From Chryseobacterium kimseyorum (GTDB lineage Bacteria; Bacteroidota; Bacteroidia; Flavobacteriales; Weeksellaceae), in the NCBI RefSeq assembly GCF_025971945.1, contig NZ_JAPDHW010000001.1, forward strand, positions 62,001 to 126,000: 64,000 nucleotides of DNA, given 5' to 3'. The position numbers and the translations under genes were made by a program. Positions 9,651-18,358 of this stretch are shown here, piece after piece (within the stretch, counting starts at the first letter, position 1; the number at the start of each line of letters is the position of its first letter). Under the pieces are notes generated by a model that searched no databases, was not told where the DNA came from, and worked only from the letters and a program-made list of their open reading frames with translations.

Positions 9651-9669
9651 CCCCGCAAAGCAAATTCAA

Positions 9670-12174
9670 ATGTTCAGAAAAGTAATCACTGTCTTTATTC
9701 TTGGCTTCTATTCGGTTTTTTGTTTGGGCCAGCAGGTTCGTCCTTCAAAATCATCTGAAATTTACCGCGAACTCAAAACTCTCAAAAATATTCCTAAAGT
9801 TTTATATCTGGCGGCTCATCCCGATGATGAAAATACTGGATTATTATCCTGGTTGATCAACGAACAAAATGTGGAAACGGGTTACCTATCGTTAACCAGA
9901 GGTGATGGCGGTCAGAATTTATTGGGAACAGAACAGGGAGCTGCTTTGGGTTTGATCAGAACGCATGAACTTTTAGAAGCAAGAAAGTTAGACGGTGCCC
10001 AGCAGTTTTTTACCCGCGCGATTGATTTTGGGTTTTCTAAAAATACGGCCGATACTTTTAAACAGTGGAATGAGGACATGATTATCGCTGATGTAGTTTG
10101 GGTCATCCGAAAATTCCGTCCCGATGTGATCATCTGTCGTTTTCCGCCAACTGCGGCGGCTGGTCACGGACAACATGCAGCATCTGCTGTGGTAGCAGAT
10201 AAAGCGTTCAGGTTAGCTGGAGATAAAACGGCTTTCCCCAATCAATTAAAATATGTCAATGCATGGCAACCAAAACGTGTGTTATGGAATACTTTCCGAT
10301 TCGGGTCTAACAATACCACTGCTGAAGATCAACTGAAAATTACCGTTGGGCAATACGATGCGCAGTTGGGAATGGGCTATGGTGAACTGGCAGGATTAAG
10401 CAGAAGTCTGCATAAAAGTCAGGGTGCAGGAACGCAGTCTGTAGCCGGAATCAAAACTGAATATTTCAGTCACGTTGCCGGTGAGCCCGCAAAATCAACA
10501 CTTTTCGATGGCGTAATAAAATCATGGACAGCAAAAGGAAACGCTGATATTGATCAGTCACTGGATAAAATTATTTCTGCTTTTAATTTTAATGAGCCTG
10601 ATCTAAGCTTGCCCGCCTTGCTCGCGTTACGAAAAAAGGTCATGGCGCTAAAGGATTCAGACCTGAAAAAGGATAAAATAAAATCTCTTGACCAAATTAT
10701 TTTAAGCTGTGCCGGATTTATGGGTGAGGTTGTGACCAATCAGGCTGAAGCTGTTGCCGGAGATCAGTATAACTTTAAATTAAATTTGATTTCAAGAGCT
10801 GAAAATCCTGTTGTTTTGGAAAATGTAAAATGGTTGAATCAGTCTGAAAGTTTTACTAGAAAACTGTCAAAAGATTCATTAATTACTATAGAACATAAAA
10901 TTCAGATTCCTGCTGATGCAGCACTTACAGAACCGTATTGGTTGGCGAAACCGGTTACGGACGCAGCCACTTTTTCTGTTCCGAATGAAACTTTAATCGG
11001 TTTGCCGGAAGCAGAATCACCACTGAATGTTTTGCTTGATCTAAAAATTGGTTCAGAAAAGTTTCAGGTGAGACTTCCATTGTCTTTCAAAAAATTAGAT
11101 CCGGTGCGGGGTGATGTGGTGGAAGCCATGCGTATTATTCCTGCCTTAGAACTGAAATTTGCTCAGTCGCTATATTTAATTAAAGAAAATGAAGATTTGA
11201 ATTTAAGCTTAAATTTTAAGATTAATTCAAATAAACAGTTCAGTAATGGAAAAGTCAATCTAATGTTTAACGGAGAAAGGTTAGGTGGCGGGGACTTAAA
11301 ATCAATCAATGGTAAAGAATTTACAGTTGATTATGTTATTCCAAAAACCATGCTTGCCTCAATCAATTCGAACCGTTTGCAATTGGATGCCAATTTTGTT
11401 GCAGACGGAGCAACTTATAATAAAAAACAGGTATTAATTCAATATCCGCATTTGCCTTCTCTTCAATATTTTGCGCCTGCAACGGTTGCTGTGATGAAAG
11501 GCGATATTCAGGCGAAGGTTAAAAAAGTAGGCTATGTAGAAGGTGCAGGCGATTTCATTCCGGAGTTTCTGCGCATTGCTGGTATTCGGGTAGATGTCCT
11601 GAAAGATGGAGATTTCTATGGGAATCTGGATCTATCTGGCGGTAATGGAAGTCTCACCAAGCTTTCGCAATACGATGCGATCGTAATGGGAGTTCGTGCC
11701 AATAACACTGAGAAAAAACTGGGTCGCTGGATGCCATTTTTATGGTCTTATGTTAAAGCCGGTGGTAATCTGATAATGCAGTACAACACCAATCAGGATA
11801 CAACGGTTGACCAATTGGGAATGTATAACTTCAGCATTGCCAATAAGCGGGTTACGGAAGAAAATGCAGTCGTTACGATTTTAAATTCCGATCATAAATT
11901 ACTTAATTTCCCGAACAAGATTACTGCGGATGATTTTAACGGTTGGGTACAGGAGCGTGGCGCCTATTTTCCAGATCAATGGGATGCAGCGTATGAACCG
12001 CTTTTTGAAATGCACGACACCGGTGAAGAGCCTTTGCAGGGATCAACGTTATATGCCAAATACGGAAAGGGGAATTTTATTTACACGCCGTTGGCATTTT
12101 TCAGACAGCTGCCTGCAGGAAATGTGGGTGCTGCACGTTTATTTTTAAACTTTTTATCTGCACAGAAAAACTGA
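9670..12174 (+). CDS. Secreted PIG-L family deacetylase with C-terminal amidotransferase-like domain
   Basis: The 834-residue product starts with a signal peptide (MFRKVITVFILGFYSVFCLG). The PIG-L/LmbE domain occupies roughly residues 35-300 and shows the metal-binding motif AAHPDDE near residue 51, the RGDGGQN segment, and the second metal site around AAGHGQHAAS near residue 160. PIG-L enzymes remove acetyl groups from N-acetylglucosamine-type sugars. The middle is a beta-rich linker; the last 220 residues (VGYVEGAGDFIPEFLRIAGI onward) resemble a ThuA/class I glutamine amidotransferase-like fold. It overlaps the next small gene by one base of the stop codon and leads an operon with a symporter, which suggests release and import of a sugar or acetylated compound. 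Confidence 0.9.
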   Translation: MFRKVITVFILGFYSVFCLGQQVRPSKSSEIYRELKTLKNIPKVLYLAAHPDDENTGLLSWLINEQNVETGYLSLTRGDGGQNLLGTEQGAALGLIRTHELLEARKLDGAQQFFTRAIDFGFSKNTADTFKQWNEDMIIADVVWVIRKFRPDVIICRFPPTAAAGHGQHAASAVVADKAFRLAGDKTAFPNQLKYVNAWQPKRVLWNTFRFGSNNTTAEDQLKITVGQYDAQLGMGYGELAGLSRSLHKSQGAGTQSVAGIKTEYFSHVAGEPAKSTLFDGVIKSWTAKGNADIDQSLDKIISAFNFNEPDLSLPALLALRKKVMALKDSDLKKDKIKSLDQIILSCAGFMGEVVTNQAEAVAGDQYNFKLNLISRAENPVVLENVKWLNQSESFTRKLSKDSLITIEHKIQIPADAALTEPYWLAKPVTDAATFSVPNETLIGLPEAESPLNVLLDLKIGSEKFQVRLPLSFKKLDPVRGDVVEAMRIIPALELKFAQSLYLIKENEDLNLSLNFKINSNKQFSNGKVNLMFNGERLGGGDLKSINGKEFTVDYVIPKTMLASINSNRLQLDANFVADGATYNKKQVLIQYPHLPSLQYFAPATVAVMKGDIQAKVKKVGYVEGAGDFIPEFLRIAGIRVDVLKDGDFYGNLDLSGGNGSLTKLSQYDAIVMGVRANNTEKKLGRWMPFLWSYVKAGGNLIMQYNTNQDTTVDQLGMYNFSIANKRVTEENAVVTILNSDHKLLNFPNKITADDFNGWVQERGAYFPDQWDAAYEPLFEMHDTGEEPLQGSTLYAKYGKGNFIYTPLAFFRQLPAGNVGAARLFLNFLSAQKN

Positions 12175-12278
12175 TGAGCAATCAATTTAAAAACTGGAAT
12201 ACCTGGTACATACTACTGGCTGCCGCACTGGTAGTTCAAATCATATTTTATTATCTGTTTACTAAATTCTGGGCATGA
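12174..12278 (+). CDS. 34-residue single-span membrane protein
   Basis: An ATGA overlap joins the PIG-L stop to this ATG at 12174, and a second ATGA overlap joins its stop to the symporter start at 12275. The product has a short polar N-terminus (MSNQFKNWNTW), then a hydrophobic stretch (YILLAAALVVQIIFYYLF) and ends TKFWA. Coupling on both sides and a clear membrane segment argue that it is translated. By analogy with small partners of symporters (YjcH next to ActP, YhdT next to PanF), it may be an accessory subunit of the symporter; that is inference. Confidence 0.75.
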   Translation: MSNQFKNWNTWYILLAAALVVQIIFYYLFTKFWA

Positions 12279-13966
12279 GCAATATAGACTGGACCGTTCT
12301 TATTTTCACACTGGTTGCGGTGGTAGTTTACGGGGTTTTTATCGGTCGTGGACAGAAAAGCAACGAATCTTACCTGAAAGCAGATAACAAAATGCCCTGG
12401 TACATTGTGCTCATCGGCATTATGGCCACGCAGGCAAGTGCCATTACATTTCTTTCAGCACCTGGACAGGCGTATACCGACGGGATGCGTTTCGTTCAGT
12501 ATTATTTTGGTCTGCCTTTGGCGATGATTGTGATCTGCATTACTTTCATACCAATTTTTCAGCGTCTAAATGTTTACACGGCTTACGAATATTTGGAGAA
12601 CCGTTTTGATAAGAAAACAAGGGTGCTGACCTCGATGCTTTTTCTTTTTTCCAGAGGTTTATCGACAGGAATCAGTATTTACGCTCCGAGTATCATTTTA
12701 TCAAGCGTTTTAAACTGGAATATTTATCTGACTAATGTTTTAACAGGTGGAATTCTGTTGATTTACACCTATGTAGGTGGTGCCAAAGCAATCGCTCACA
12801 CGCAAAAATTACAGTTTCTCATTATACTTGGAACGATGGCATTTGCAGGTTATTTACTTATTCAAAATATGCCGAATGGAATTGGTTTTAGTGACGCACT
12901 TTATCTGGCAGGAAAATCCGGAAAGCTCAACGTCATCACTACAGAATTTGACTGGAAGGATAAATACAATATCTGGAGCGGATTGATCGGCGGTTTTTTC
13001 CTGGCACTTTCTTACTTTGGTACAGACCAGAGTCAGGTCGGGAGGTACATCACTGCGAAAGACAATACGAATGCAAAAATGGGTTTGCTGCTGAACGGGT
13101 TGGTTAAAATTCCGATGCAGTTTGCAATTCTGTTGATCGGTGCTTTGCTTTTCGCTTTCTTTTCCCTGAAACCGGCTCCGGTTTATTTTAATGAACGATC
13201 TTATCAATTTTTAAAGGACACAAAACCTGAACAGGCAGCGGTTTTTGAAAAAGAGCATCAGGATTTGCAGACAAAATTTAATGCAGAATCGAAAGAAATT
13301 TTAAAGTTAAAAGAAAACAACTCTCCTCAACTTCAAAAAACAATTCAGGATTTTAAAAATACACAAACCGAAGTGAAAGAACTTCACGGCAGGGTAGAGG
13401 AAGCTATTAATAAGTCAAACTACAACGCTGAAAAAACCGATACCAATTATATTTTCCTGTATTTCGTAAAAAATACCCTGCCTGTAGGAATGATAGGTTT
13501 ACTGTTTGCCGTTATATTTCTGGCAAGTTGGGGTTCGATTTCTGCAGCGCTGAATTCCCTGGCCGCCTGTTCATTGAAAGATGTTCATTTGATATTTAAA
13601 AAAGAAATTCCGGATGATGCAACTGAATTGAAGTACAGTCGCCTACATACTTTAGCGTGGGGAATATTCTCGATCGGTGTCGCGATGTTTGCCACTCAGA
13701 TGGGTTCACTGATTGAGGCGGTGAATGTTTTGGGATCCTTATTCTACGGGCCGATTTTGGGGATTTTTCTGGTTGCCTTTTACTTTAAAAAAATCAATGG
13801 AGCGAATGTATTTATTTCAGCAATTTTAGCAGAAATAGCGGTGATAGCCGTTTATCAGTTCGATATCGTTTCTTTCCTTTGGCTCAACGTCATCGGGGCA
13901 GCGGCAGTGCTTATATTTTCGGCAATCGGATTACTGTTTTATAAGCCGAAAGATGTAACTTCGTAG
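12275..13966 (+). CDS. Sodium:solute symporter (SSS family)
   Basis: A 563-residue inner-membrane protein with about 13 hydrophobic segments. SSS family character is clear from the N-terminal part (GIMATQASAITFLSAPGQAY, then FIPIFQRLNVYTAYEYLE) and from SYFGTDQSQVGRYI near residue 250. Between the hydrophobic segments near residues 290 and 390 there is an insert of about 85 highly charged residues with heptad-like spacing, probably a coiled coil. It is translationally coupled to the 34-residue gene and follows the secreted PIG-L deacetylase, so the solute is probably a sugar or sugar derivative released outside; the exact substrate is not deducible. Confidence 0.9.
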   Translation: MSNIDWTVLIFTLVAVVVYGVFIGRGQKSNESYLKADNKMPWYIVLIGIMATQASAITFLSAPGQAYTDGMRFVQYYFGLPLAMIVICITFIPIFQRLNVYTAYEYLENRFDKKTRVLTSMLFLFSRGLSTGISIYAPSIILSSVLNWNIYLTNVLTGGILLIYTYVGGAKAIAHTQKLQFLIILGTMAFAGYLLIQNMPNGIGFSDALYLAGKSGKLNVITTEFDWKDKYNIWSGLIGGFFLALSYFGTDQSQVGRYITAKDNTNAKMGLLLNGLVKIPMQFAILLIGALLFAFFSLKPAPVYFNERSYQFLKDTKPEQAAVFEKEHQDLQTKFNAESKEILKLKENNSPQLQKTIQDFKNTQTEVKELHGRVEEAINKSNYNAEKTDTNYIFLYFVKNTLPVGMIGLLFAVIFLASWGSISAALNSLAACSLKDVHLIFKKEIPDDATELKYSRLHTLAWGIFSIGVAMFATQMGSLIEAVNVLGSLFYGPILGIFLVAFYFKKINGANVFISAILAEIAVIAVYQFDIVSFLWLNVIGAAAVLIFSAIGLLFYKPKDVTS

Positions 13967-13993
13967 TTGAATAAAAAATCAATAAAAGATAAT

Positions 13994-14512
13994 ATGAAAA
14001 CAATGATTAAAACTGTTGCAGTTGTTTTGGCTACAATGACGGTTTCAGTGAATGCTTTTGCACAGGAAGCTAAAAAACCTGCAAGTCCAGCGGCTACAGC
14101 AAGTGGAAAGATTAAAGATGCAAATATTACAATCGCTTACGCGAGTCCATCTGTTAAAGACCGTAAAATCTGGGGTGATTTAGTGGCTTATGATAAAGTT
14201 TGGCGTGCAGGTGCCAATGAAGCAACCACTTTTGAAACGAGCAAAGACATTACTGTTCAGGGTAAAAAATTACCAGCAGGTAAATACAGCTTTTTCTTGG
14301 TACCTAAAGAATCAGGAACGTGGACTGCAGTTTTTAACAAAGAGTCAAAACAGTGGGGCGCTTACAAATACGAAGAATCTAAAGATGCTTTGCGTGTTGA
14401 TGTTAAAACAAAACCTTTACAGACAAAACAGGAATCTTTGGTTTATAAAGTAAACAGCAATGGATTCACAATGGATTGGGATAAAATCTCGGTTCCGGTT
14501 GAAATAAAATAA
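13994..14512 (+). CDS. DUF2911 secreted protein
   Basis: I take the ATG at 13994 (172 residues), not a TTG at 13967, because [20 protein letters not shown] followed by AFAQ is a proper signal peptide. The mature part carries [36 protein letters not shown] and [14 protein letters not shown], the hallmark segments of DUF2911. This family is common in Bacteroidota and its function is not established. It follows the symporter by 27 bases and ends at a strong terminator, so it is probably the last gene of the same operon. Confidence 0.9.
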   Translation: MKTMIKTVAVVLATMTVSVNAFAQEAKKPASPAATASGKIKDANITIAYASPSVKDRKIWGDLVAYDKVWRAGANEATTFETSKDITVQGKKLPAGKYSFFLVPKESGTWTAVFNKESKQWGAYKYEESKDALRVDVKTKPLQTKQESLVYKVNSNGFTMDWDKISVPVEIK

Positions 14513-14531
14513 TTCTTAATTTAAGAAATTT

Positions 14532-14558
14532 AAATCCCGTTGATTCGGGATTTTTTTT
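14532..14558 (+). terminator. Rho-independent terminator of the PIG-L operon
   Basis: Stem AAATCCCG / CGGGATTT with a six-base loop followed by a run of eight T, about 20 bases after the DUF2911 stop. Confidence 0.85.
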
Positions 14559-14674
14559 GTTTCAAACTTTTATGATAATTAAATTTCACACTTTCATCAA
14601 TTCATATTATTCTGATGATTGGATCAATAATGATCCTGAGTGATGCAGAGTTCGAGTTGTAAATTAAAAATTTG

Positions 14675-15052
14675 CTACTCAACTTTAGTTTTCATTCCGG
14701 CAATAATACGTTTTCTGTGGATAAATCCCCAGTCTGCAATTGTATTGGTCAGTTGTTTCAGTGATTTCCCGTACTCTGTTATCTGATATTCCACTGCGAC
14801 AGGTGCTGTATTCAGTACATGACGGTCGATCAGTTCATTTATTTCCAGATCCTTCAATTCACGGCTGAGCATCTTTCCTGAAATACCTTTAACCTCTTTC
14901 AGAAGTTCAGAATATCGCATCGGTTTATAGCACAAACACGCAATAATGGACATTTTCCATTTCCCGTTTAAAATCTCCATTGTGTCACTGATAGCCAATA
15001 TTTTTTGGCTGCAATCTTTTACTAAATCAAATTCCTGTTCCATACCATTCAC
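14675..15052 (-). CDS. HxlR family transcriptional regulator
   Basis: A 125-residue winged-helix protein. The family pattern is present in order: the N-terminal cysteine in VKDCSQKIL, LNGKWKMSIIACLCYKPMRY, SELLKEVKGISGKMLSRELK, then PVAVEYQITEYGKSL and IADWG. HxlR-type proteins often repress a divergent oxidoreductase gene and respond to electrophiles or oxidants, sometimes through the N-terminal cysteine. It is divergent to the nitroreductase gene with 92 bases between the starts and a set of repeats there, so control of that gene and of itself is likely. Confidence 0.92.
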   Translation of the reverse strand: MNGMEQEFDLVKDCSQKILAISDTMEILNGKWKMSIIACLCYKPMRYSELLKEVKGISGKMLSRELKDLEINELIDRHVLNTAPVAVEYQITEYGKSLKQLTNTIADWGFIHRKRIIAGMKTKVE

Positions 15053-15095
15053 TTGGTTACCTGTTTGTCACTATAACTTTTTGTCACTTAGTTAC
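15050..15095. promoter_or_regulatory. Candidate HxlR operator
   Basis: Two near-identical copies of CACTTrGTTAC (15050-15060 and 15085-15095) and two copies of TTTGTCACT (15064-15072 and 15080-15088) lie between the divergent starts. TAACT and AGTTA also form an inverted repeat at 15074-15094. Repeats in this position are expected for an HxlR dimer; binding is inferred. Confidence 0.45.
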
Positions 15096-15115
15096 AAATA
15101 TACACATTGAAATGA

Positions 15116-15123
15116 TAATTTTG
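15116..15123 (+). promoter_or_regulatory. TAnnTTTG promoter box of the nitroreductase gene
   Basis: The sequence TAATTTTG matches the consensus, and initiation about seven bases downstream would leave a leader of about 15 bases before the ATG at 15145. The repeats at 15050-15095 lie just upstream. Confidence 0.55.
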
Positions 15124-15144
15124 CACACAACTTATAAATAAAAA

Positions 15145-15774
15145 ATGGAATTAATTAAAAATTTAAAATGGCGTTACGCTGTTAAGAAATACTCAGATGA
15201 GAAGGTCAGTGAGGTAAAAGTCGCTCAAATTGTAGAAGCTGTCAATCTTACGGCTTCATCCTGTGGAATACAACCGTACCGACTGTTTGTCATCACCAAC
15301 CCTGTGCTGCGCAAAAAGCTTGGTGAAGGTTCATTCAATACGCAGATCTACGATTCTTCTCACTTATTGGTATTCGCAGGATTCAACAAAATCACTAATG
15401 AATACATAAATGAATATATTGACATGATGGAAAAGCAGCGGAATTTGGAACAGGGAGGACTGAAATTGTTAGAGGATAGTTTGACGGAGTATTTCTCTAT
15501 CCAGACACCTGAGCAGAATGCAATCTGGTCAGATAAACAGGCTTATATCGGTTTGGGAACGGCTTTGATTGCTGCGACGGAACTTAAAGTGGATGCAACA
15601 CCCATGGAAGGTTTTGATCCTATTTTATTTGATGAAGTTTTAGGCTTGACCGAAAAGGGGCTTCATGCTTCAGTAATTTTATCATTAGGTTATCGTGATG
15701 CTGAGAACGACTATCTCGCATCAGCAAAGAAGGCAAGACTTCCTATCGATGAATTTTCTACAAGAATAAATTAA
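15145..15774 (+). CDS. NAD(P)H-dependent nitroreductase family protein
   Basis: A 209-residue flavoprotein of the NfsB-like nitroreductase family. The N-terminus (LKWRYAVKKYSDEKV) is the FMN-phosphate binding segment (R and K), followed by LTASSCGIQPYRLFVI. The C-terminal motif TPMEGFDPILFDEVLGL and LSLGYRDAENDYL complete the family pattern. Such enzymes reduce nitro compounds, quinones or similar electrophiles with FMN and NAD(P)H in the cytoplasm. The divergent HxlR gene is the probable regulator. A terminator follows at 15830-15857. Confidence 0.92.
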   Translation: MELIKNLKWRYAVKKYSDEKVSEVKVAQIVEAVNLTASSCGIQPYRLFVITNPVLRKKLGEGSFNTQIYDSSHLLVFAGFNKITNEYINEYIDMMEKQRNLEQGGLKLLEDSLTEYFSIQTPEQNAIWSDKQAYIGLGTALIAATELKVDATPMEGFDPILFDEVLGLTEKGLHASVILSLGYRDAENDYLASAKKARLPIDEFSTRIN

Positions 15775-16152
15775 TATTCTACAAGTGAGTAAAGTTCCTG
15801 ATATCTCAGGAATTTAATAAAACCATTACAAAGCCCTGATATTGTCTGGGCTTTTTTAATTGATCAATTGCATTTGGGCTTATTTACTCTCTTTGATCGT
15901 CTGTTTTAGTTTTAATCAGATTTAACGGAGCGTAAATTTAAATTTGATCTACGGAAATTGCTGTTCAAAGTTTTGTTTCTCATGCTGTTTAAATTTAACA
16001 TCGTTCTCTGACACTGCTTTGTGTTCATACAGATAAATTAAAATCTTTTTCGAAGTCAGGTATCAAATTTGGAAAACTTTCAAAACCATCAAAATAAAAC
16101 CAGTTTATAGATGAATAGGCTCTGAATTTGTTATCATTAAAAAAAAACTGGC
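15775..16152. other. Intergenic region
   Basis: These 378 bases hold the terminator at 15830-15857. The rest is AT-rich; I see no coding frame and no clear promoter for the cryptochrome gene. Confidence 0.5.
15830..15857 (+). terminator. Rho-independent terminator after the nitroreductase gene
   Basis: Stem AAAGCCC / GGGCTTT with an 11-base loop and a T run. Confidence 0.8.
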
Positions 16153-17541
16153 ATGAAAACAGGATTGGTTTGGTTTAAAAATGATTTAAGACTTCACGAC
16201 AACGAAGCGTTGACAAAGGCGGTTCAGGAATGTGATGAACTGATTTTCTGTTATGCTTTAGAAAAAAGCAATTTCAAAAAACTGGATTTAGGATTTAAAA
16301 ACTGGGATATTAACCGTTTTAAATTTATCGAACAGTCCGTGGTAGATCTACAGAGAAATTTGGAAAAGGTGGGTGGACATTTGATCATAGGCTCGGATTC
16401 CGCGGCAGAGCTTTTACCTGAACTGGTGGAGAAGTACGGTATTTCAGATGTTTATGCGGAGGAAGAATATGCGAGCGAAGAGCTCAATCTGATTAAAGAA
16501 ATTCAGGACATTTTGCCTAAGGTTAAATTTCATTTTTATTGGGGAAAAACGCTGTATCATAAAGACGATATTCCTTTTACGATTTCAAAAATTCCTCTGT
16601 CGAGTAAAGCATACCGAATTCCAGCAGGAAATGAATCGGAGCCAAGAGAAGTTATTAAAGCACCGACCAAATTGAAGAGCGTGAAAAAAGTGAAAAGCAC
16701 AAAATTCCCATCCTGTACAAAGTTTGATTTTACCAAAAAAGAATATGATGCCGCAGAACCTCTATTGGAAGGCGGAGAAACCCAAGCATTAAAAAGACTT
16801 CAGTATTATACTTTTAAATCTGAACTTTTAACGGGCTACCGATGGAGCAGAAACCAGTCACAGGGATTGGATTACAGTTCGAAATTTTCTCCATATCTTG
16901 CTTTAGGCTGTATTTCTGCAAGAGAAATTTTTGAAAAGGTAAAAGAATACGAAGAGAAAGTGAAAAAAAATCAAAGCACCTGGTGGCTCGTTTTTGAGTT
17001 GGTGTGGCGGGACTATTTTACCTTCAAAGGAATGAAATTCGGAGATAAAATTTTCAAAACCAAAGGTTACAAAAATAAAAAAATCCCTTTCGAAAACAAT
17101 AAGAAAAATTTCAGGAAATGGTGTGAAGGACAGACCGGAATTCCTTTTGTGGACGCACACATGCGGCAGTTGAACGAGACAGGCTACATGAGTAACCGTG
17201 GTCGTGTGAACTGTGCCAGCTACTTTGTTCATGATCTGAATATCGACTGGACTTGGGGAGCTGCATATTTTGAAAGCAAACTGATCGACTACGATGTCAC
17301 TTCAAACTGGATGAACTGGCACATGCAGGCATTTGAAATTTACTATACGAATCCCATCCATCAGTCGAATAAGTATAAAGCACAGGATTTTATTCGGGAG
17401 TGGATTCCGGAATTAAAAGATAGCAATGATCTTGAAGTGTTAATTCCTTGGGAATCTGATTTTCCGGATTATCCTAAACCGATTGAAATCTTTCCGAAGT
17501 GGGAGAGAGCGATAAATTTGATTAAAAAGATCAAAGTTTAA
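16153..17541 (+). CDS. DASH-type cryptochrome/photolyase family protein
   Basis: A 462-residue flavoprotein. The N-terminal alpha/beta domain opens with TGLVWFKNDLRLHDNEAL. The FAD domain shows FSPYLALGCISAREIF near residue 250, WWLVFELVWRDYFTFKGMKF near 280, then GQTGIPFVDAHMRQLNETGY and MSNRGRVNCASYF, ending with SNWMNWHMQAFEIYYTNPIH. The length and the FELVWRDYF and DYSSKFSP segments place it with the DASH group, which repairs UV dimers mainly in single-stranded DNA and may sense blue light. It stands alone; no FAD or MTHF cofactor gene is adjacent. Confidence 0.92.
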   Translation: MKTGLVWFKNDLRLHDNEALTKAVQECDELIFCYALEKSNFKKLDLGFKNWDINRFKFIEQSVVDLQRNLEKVGGHLIIGSDSAAELLPELVEKYGISDVYAEEEYASEELNLIKEIQDILPKVKFHFYWGKTLYHKDDIPFTISKIPLSSKAYRIPAGNESEPREVIKAPTKLKSVKKVKSTKFPSCTKFDFTKKEYDAAEPLLEGGETQALKRLQYYTFKSELLTGYRWSRNQSQGLDYSSKFSPYLALGCISAREIFEKVKEYEEKVKKNQSTWWLVFELVWRDYFTFKGMKFGDKIFKTKGYKNKKIPFENNKKNFRKWCEGQTGIPFVDAHMRQLNETGYMSNRGRVNCASYFVHDLNIDWTWGAAYFESKLIDYDVTSNWMNWHMQAFEIYYTNPIHQSNKYKAQDFIREWIPELKDSNDLEVLIPWESDFPDYPKPIEIFPKWERAINLIKKIKV

Positions 17542-17608
17542 AAACTGTTTTTATATTCAGTTTTGGGTGAAAATTAATTTGTTTAGATGCAATTTTCACA
17601 GTTGAAGA

Positions 17609-18088
17609 TCATTGCTCGCCAATGCGTTGCAGGAATTTTTTATTGATTTCCTCCTTTACATAATTTTCATCCTCCTGATTTAGAAATCCTAAAGGGGTGT
17701 AATCTGTATATTTCTTTTTAAAATTTTCGACTAATTTATAGTATACTTTATCCTTCTGAATGTATGGCGTATGGTACCGGTTAATTTTTTCAAATTCCCT
17801 TTCGATATCATTAAAAAATATTTTAAAGTAGCCTCTGTCATTAATTTCCCGTTTCCAGGTTAAAAGCCAGTTTATCTGACTTGCGATTGTATTTGTATTT
17901 TCAGGATATCTAAGCTCCTGCTGTAAAAAGAAACGCGGAATTCCGTTTGTGAATTTACAGATTAGGTCATAATCTTTACCCATTCTTTCATTGAAATCTG
18001 AAAGGTTCATCTGAGCTATTTTCAAATTCTCCTCATTATTATCGATCGTCTCCTGAGATACATCTTTTTCGATTGAAATTTTATTCAC
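17609..18088 (-). CDS. Hypothetical cytoplasmic protein
   Basis: A 159-residue soluble protein without signal peptide or membrane segment. It is rich in N, K, E and aromatic residues and probably helical; the segment INWLLTWKREINDRGYFKIF and the ending NKKFLQRIGEQ give no family match I can name. It is convergent with the cryptochrome gene, with 67 bases between the stops. Coding is supported by length and composition only. Confidence 0.6.
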   Translation of the reverse strand: MNKISIEKDVSQETIDNNEENLKIAQMNLSDFNERMGKDYDLICKFTNGIPRFFLQQELRYPENTNTIASQINWLLTWKREINDRGYFKIFFNDIEREFEKINRYHTPYIQKDKVYYKLVENFKKKYTDYTPLGFLNQEDENYVKEEINKKFLQRIGEQ

Positions 18089-18358
18089 AGCTCCAAATTT
18101 TAAGTACTGACAAATATACTGAAGAAATCGCTGCCGCTTTATGTTTGGAAACGTAAAAGGAGTAGTTAACCTGTTAAAGCTTCTTTTAAAAAAATATTCC
18201 TAACGAATTATGATAACACTGCACGGTAATTCTTAGGAAGATTAGAAATCATTGGCAAGACAATTGAAGAACAAAAAGCGGATTGTTTTTAATTTGATAC
18301 TGAATCATCATTTTTAGATCTTCTATTTTAAAAAATAATTATGTTAAGAAAAAAGTAA

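Larger units (their letters stand above)
9289..9669. other. Intergenic region with terminator and promoter
   Basis: No coding frame is supportable in these 381 bases. The interval holds the hairpin at 9465-9499 and the promoter box at 9643-9650. Confidence 0.6.

Noticed and set aside
12854..13207. 117-residue leftward frame inside the symporter gene
   Set aside because: It is antisense to a clearly coding membrane protein and its composition follows that of the opposite strand.
13967..13993. TTG start for the DUF2911 gene
   Set aside because: The signal peptide begins properly at the ATG at 13994.
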